Assembly: GCA_018105865.1 (NCBI GenBank)
Contig: JACLAT010000047.1
Span: 202,501-266,500 of the forward strand
Origin: Metaphire vulgaris
Taxonomy: Eukaryota > Annelida > Clitellata > Crassiclitellata > Megascolecidae
Reading direction: 5' to 3'
Length of the DNA: 64,000 nt
Shown piece after piece: positions 60,066 through 64,000 of this stretch. Position 1 is the first letter of the stretch, and the number at the start of each line of letters is the position of its first letter. The notes under the pieces were generated by a model, which was not told the DNA's origin, searched no databases, and saw only the letters and a list, made by a program, of their open reading frames with translations. The translations under genes were made by a program, and so were the position numbers.

Positions 60066-61771
60066 TTAATTGGAAACGATTCCATGATAGTGAGGATGTA
60101 AAGTCAAGTCTTTTGAATAATCACACACATTAAGAGAACAATGCTTAAGAAAATGAGTCTCTTTCACAAACATTTCATCACAAAATCCACAACCAAATGG
60201 CTTGTCAGCAAAAGGAAATTTCTTTGGTTGTTTATCCCTAAGCATCCCTAAATAAATCATACCTGTAGACCCTTCTTTAATCTCAATATTTTCCATATGT
60301 TTAAGTTTGTCAGGCACATCATTAGAAATCTTGCGATGATATTGCTTTTGTCTACTGTGTAATTTGTAATGCTCCAACAGATGATCTTTTCTTCTGTATG
60401 ATTTCATGCATTTATAACATACATAAGGAATTTCTGTAGCATGAGTGCGTTCATGAACTCTAAGATTGACTAATAGCCTGAATGGTTTCATGCATGTATT
60501 GCAAAAATACGGCTTTTCTCCTGAATGAACACTTTTATGATCTTTCAAAACATCTCTCCTACTGAATCCCTTATGGCAAATTTCACAGTAATATGGTTTT
60601 TCTCCTGTATGAGTCTGTTCGTGATTTTGAAGAGCCCATTTTTGTTTAAATGCTTTTGTGCAGGTTTTACATACATACGGTCTTTCTCCAGTATGAATTC
60701 TTTCATGGATTTTGAGATTTCCTGATTGACTGAAAGCTTTTGTGCAAATCTTACAAACATGAGGCTTTTCTCCAGAATGAATTCTTACATGAACTTTAAG
60801 GTCTTTACTTATTCTGAATGATTTCGTGCAAAACTTACAAACATGCGGTTTTTCTCCAGAATGAATTCTTTCATGAGCTTTGAGATGGCTTATTTGACTG
60901 AATTCTTTTCGACATACTTTACACGCATGCAGTTTTTCGCCTCTATGTATTCTTTCATGACTTTTGAGAGTCGTTAAGCGGCTAAATGTTTTATTGCATA
61001 TTTCACAAACATAAGGCTTTTCTTTCGTATGAACTTTTTCATGAACTTTGAGATTACCTGTTTGACAGAACGCCTTTGAACATACTTGACAAACATACGG
61101 CTTCACTCCAGCATGAATTCTTTCGTGAAGTTGAAGGCTACGCAAATGAATGAATTCTTTATCGCATATTTTGCAAACATACAATTTATCTGCAGTGTGA
61201 ATTCTTTCATGAACTTTAAGATCGCCTCTTTGACGGAATGCCTTTTTGCATATCTTACAAACAAACGGTCTTTCACCAGTATGAATCCTTTTATGAATTT
61301 TAAGTGTGTTTAATAACCTGAATGCTTTGGTGCATAATTTGCACACATAGGGTCTTTCTCCAGTATGTATTCTGTCATGCTCTTTGAGTTGGAATAATTG
61401 ACTAAAAGCTTTATGGCAAATTTTACAAACATATGGTTTATCTCCTGCATGCATTCTTTCATGAGTTTTAAGATTGCCTAATTGAGTGAATTCTTTTTTG
61501 CATATTTTACAAAAATATGGCTTATCTCCAGAATGAGTTCGTGTATGAACTTTGAGACTACCTTTTTGGCTGAAACCCTTTTAGGGCAAATTTCAAAAGC
61601 ATACGGCTTTTCTCTTGTATGAACTCTTTCATGAACTTCAAGTTCACTTCTGCAGTGGAAATGTTTGCCACATGTTTTACATTCGTGCAATCTTGCTTTG
61701 CTCTGCATATCTTGGCAATGGTTGGGTCTTCTCTTTTTTAAGGTGATTGACAAAGTCCTGCTCCTGAAAAA
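60066..61771 (-). CDS. C2H2 zinc-finger protein exon 2 of 2 paralogs (one frameshift)
   Basis: The exon follows acceptor CCTTTTTTTCAG (61771) and reads SRTLSITLKKRRPNHCQDMQ, then a first finger CKTCGKHFHCRSELEVHERV. The next finger lacks its first cysteine (YAFEIC) and contains a frameshift at 61560-61590, between T5 and T4 runs. After it a single frame encodes about fourteen C2H2 fingers with HTGE(K/R)PYVCK linkers, for example CKICTKAFSQSGNLKIHERI. The tail has FGCGFCDEMFVKETHFLKHC and ends HYHGIVSN. The tail is shared with the 47.8-49.0 kb paralog ([12 protein letters not shown]). Finger arrays of this size bind long DNA sites. The first frame on its own stops early. If the frameshift is real, an internal ATG (61454) could still give a 462-residue finger protein. 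Confidence 0.85.
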
Positions 61772-62894
61772 AAGGAAGAACTCAGTTCATTTACTATAAT
61801 CTTTTGTCTGATATTATAAATACTCAGAGCAAAATGATATATTCTATTGCAATCAAATATCCTGAAAGAAAATCCATATATGAAACCAATGTCATTGAAA
61901 AAGAATGTTGTCTAGATTTAAGTATCAATTTTAAGCACATCATTGTTTAAAAATTAACACTGCTAAAATGGGATTTGTATTCCAATAGTAAAGTCTAAAA
62001 TTGTAAAAAAAAATCTTGATCAGTCAGTCAGCATATGATAATAATTTGTTGCATTTGAATCTGTTGCTACCGTGGCCGGACAAAATGTCTGTGGACAAAA
62101 TGTCATGGAGACAAAATAGTATATAATTTTATTATATTATTATTATTATATTAATATTATATTATTATAAACCACTATCATTTTCACTATTTTACTTCTA
62201 CTAGAACTTTAAGAAATTTAGCCAATTTTTATACAAAATTTGCGCTTTGAAACCAGAATAAATTAGATTAAGAAAGCTACAAACATTATCTGAAAAAGGT
62301 TACATTGAATATTAAAAATGTCCACTGGTGTGGCTAAGCTTAAATCTGGGTGCTACAGACCTCCCCCGCTCCTATCTAAAACCGCCACTGTCCGGAACTC
62401 CGTCAGCACATCACAGATCCAGAGTTTGAAAAGCCAATGAAAGAAGTGGAGCTGGAAGCATGGAAAGCCTTTGTTCTGGTCGTGAAGAACTTCCTTGGCC
62501 ACAATAAGGCCTGGAACTAAGCAGAGCATGTCACCAATATGATGCATCAAAAATCAAAATGCAGTACTTATTCTCACATATATGGATCGGTCTCTCCTTG
62601 AAATCTGAAAGCTTCAATTTCCATCATGAATTCAATAGCATCAACATTGTTTCTATTTATTTATTTTATTATTATATACAGAAACTATAAATAACACTGG
62701 TTTACATCAAATTTATTGTCTAAGTTTTCTTAACAGATTAAGGACAATTTCAATGTCCTAAATCCAAATATAACATTGGTTTTGCTCAATCAGGTCAACT
62801 TTTTGAAATATCGCTACTTTATGATTTTTCATGTATACATGTGTTTTCTATTAACGCCATGCAGATTTCATTATAATGAAATGGTCAACACACA
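61772..62894. other. Upstream of zinc-finger gene 2, mostly unassigned
   Basis: AT-rich. GGACAAAATGTC and related words recur three times at 62075-62117. 62380-62395 has AACCGCCACTG, a MITE-type end of the CAGTGGCGG(C/T) kind without a found partner. Confidence 0.5.
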
Positions 62895-63015
62895 GTTTGT
62901 TGCCTGCAAAGTAAGACCTGTTCTTGATTAATTTTGGTGCCCTGATTTCAAAAATCTTAGCCGTTTTGCCCCATCAGCTCTAGTTTTTAGATACGGCTTA
63001 GTCGTCCTTGTATTT
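62895..63015 (-). repeat. Diverged inverted satellite unit
   Basis: GTAAGACCTGTTCTTGATTA, CCCTGATTTCAAAAATC and CATCAGCTCTAGTTTTTAGA parallel, in reverse complement, the units of the tandem repeat that starts at about 63400. Confidence 0.65.
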
Positions 63016-63399
63016 TGGTTCTACTAAAGTGCGTTAACTGCAGAATCCTTAATCTATTCAAATTCTATAATTGAACAGCAAAAATCTTCAAAGCAACAAC
63101 TATTACATATTTAGATACAACTATATTAATGAATGAATTAGTTGTCATTCATTTTGTCACACTAGAAATCAGAAAAAATGACACTTCAAGCATTTAACAT
63201 GCAATTGTATTTCTAAATGTGCCCTGGAGGTATGTTGCTGCTCCTGCGTCACAATTACCTCAAACAGTTGTCATGAATCATGCTTATTTAATTAAATAAT
63301 ATAATTTATGATACTGCACATATTTCAATTGATTTCTTCTGGAAATATAAAACCTTTAATGTTAATAAAAAGACCTTTAGGTGAGAGGAATCAAAAGCT

Positions 63400-63965
63400 A
63401 CATAGAGCAAATATATGTAATCATCATGCACTTCCAATATAGGATATATGGCCATATCTAAAAAAACTAGAGCTAATAGAGAAAATCTGATGCCATATTT
63501 GGAATCAGGACCCATAAATATATTAAGAAACAGGTCTTACTTCTAAGGCAACAGCGCAACACAAATTTTTTTGTTGCCATGTGATATAGGCAATTATCAT
63601 GCACTTGCAGTATACGGTTATATGACCGTATCTCAAAAACTATAGCTGATAGAAAGAACTTGATGCCATATTTGGAATCAGGACCCATAAATATACTAAG
63701 AAACAGGTCTTACTTCTAAGGCAACAGGGCAACACAAATTTTTTTGTTGCCATGTGATATAGGCAATTATCATGCATGTCCGGTCTAGAATATATGGCCG
63801 AATCTCACAAACTAGAGCTGATAGAAAAAATCTGATGCTATATTTGGAATCAGCTCCCTAAATATACCCAAAAAGAAGTCAAACTTCTGAGAGAACTGAC
63901 AAAAAATTTGTTGGTTGCCCTCTAATATTACAAAATGCAGTCGATTTAGTTATAAGACTAAATTT
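63400..63965 (+). repeat. 172-bp tandem satellite, about three units
   Basis: TGATGCCATATTTGGAATCA occurs at 63488 and 63661, and in altered form at 63833, giving periods of 173 and 172 bp. Units 1 and 2 are about 90 percent alike by eye; unit 3 is more diverged. Each unit has an ACTAGAGCTGATAGA word and an AATTTTTTTGTTGCC word. The array may continue to the right of the window. Confidence 0.88.
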
Positions 63966-64000
63966 TTTAAAAACACTTTAGCAAAAAAACCTGACCTGAT

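Overview
The window is eukaryotic (metazoan) nuclear DNA. It has split genes with GT..AG introns, C2H2 zinc-finger exons, a secreted PAN plus fibrinogen-domain gene, von Willebrand factor A exons, long microsatellites and many transposons with target-site duplications (TSDs). The gene types and repeat style suggest an aquatic invertebrate (a deuterostome or lophotrochozoan). The phylum cannot be fixed by eye. All recognised host genes lie on the minus strand and coding density is low.

Layout. 0.1-2.9 kb and 15.4-18.3 kb are two direct copies of one diverged non-coding segment. 4.2-6.1 kb is GC-rich: a solo-LTR-like block followed by a dispersed repeat that recurs inverted at 44.1-44.5 kb. 6.5-7.5 kb is a dead CR1/L2-like LINE split by a MITE. 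9.7-12.1 kb (copy A, frameshifted) and 13.5-15.0 kb (copy B, open) are tandem two-exon vWA genes. 18.4-24.4 kb is dense in hAT-like MITEs, several with exact 8-bp TSDs. 22.3-33.4 kb holds a complete five-exon gene for a predicted 371-residue secreted PAN-fibrinogen protein. Its introns carry MITEs, a decayed copy of exon 4, a solo LTR, a 2.6-kb TIR element and a Helitron. 34.8-44.9 kb is repeats, including a 797-bp (ATCT)n tract and LINE and piggyBac-like remnants. 46.5 kb has one PLAT-domain exon beside a decayed partial copy. 47.8-49.2 kb and 60.1-61.8 kb are two related C2H2 zinc-finger genes sharing an unusual C-terminal motif; each has one frameshift. Between them lies a 4,749-bp Ty3/gypsy-type retrotransposon with nearly identical 893-bp LTRs but a broken, deleted interior. 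A 172-bp tandem satellite starts near the right edge.

How it fits together. The host genes look like secreted or extracellular recognition proteins (vWA, PAN-fibrinogen, PLAT) and DNA-binding zinc-finger proteins, with no operon-like relation. The strongest themes are local duplication with decay (vWA genes, fibrinogen exon 4, PLAT exon, zinc-finger tail) and heavy non-autonomous transposition. Exon limits, reading phases, TSDs and LTR lengths were read directly by eye from the sequence. Family names rest on motif recognition without a database search.
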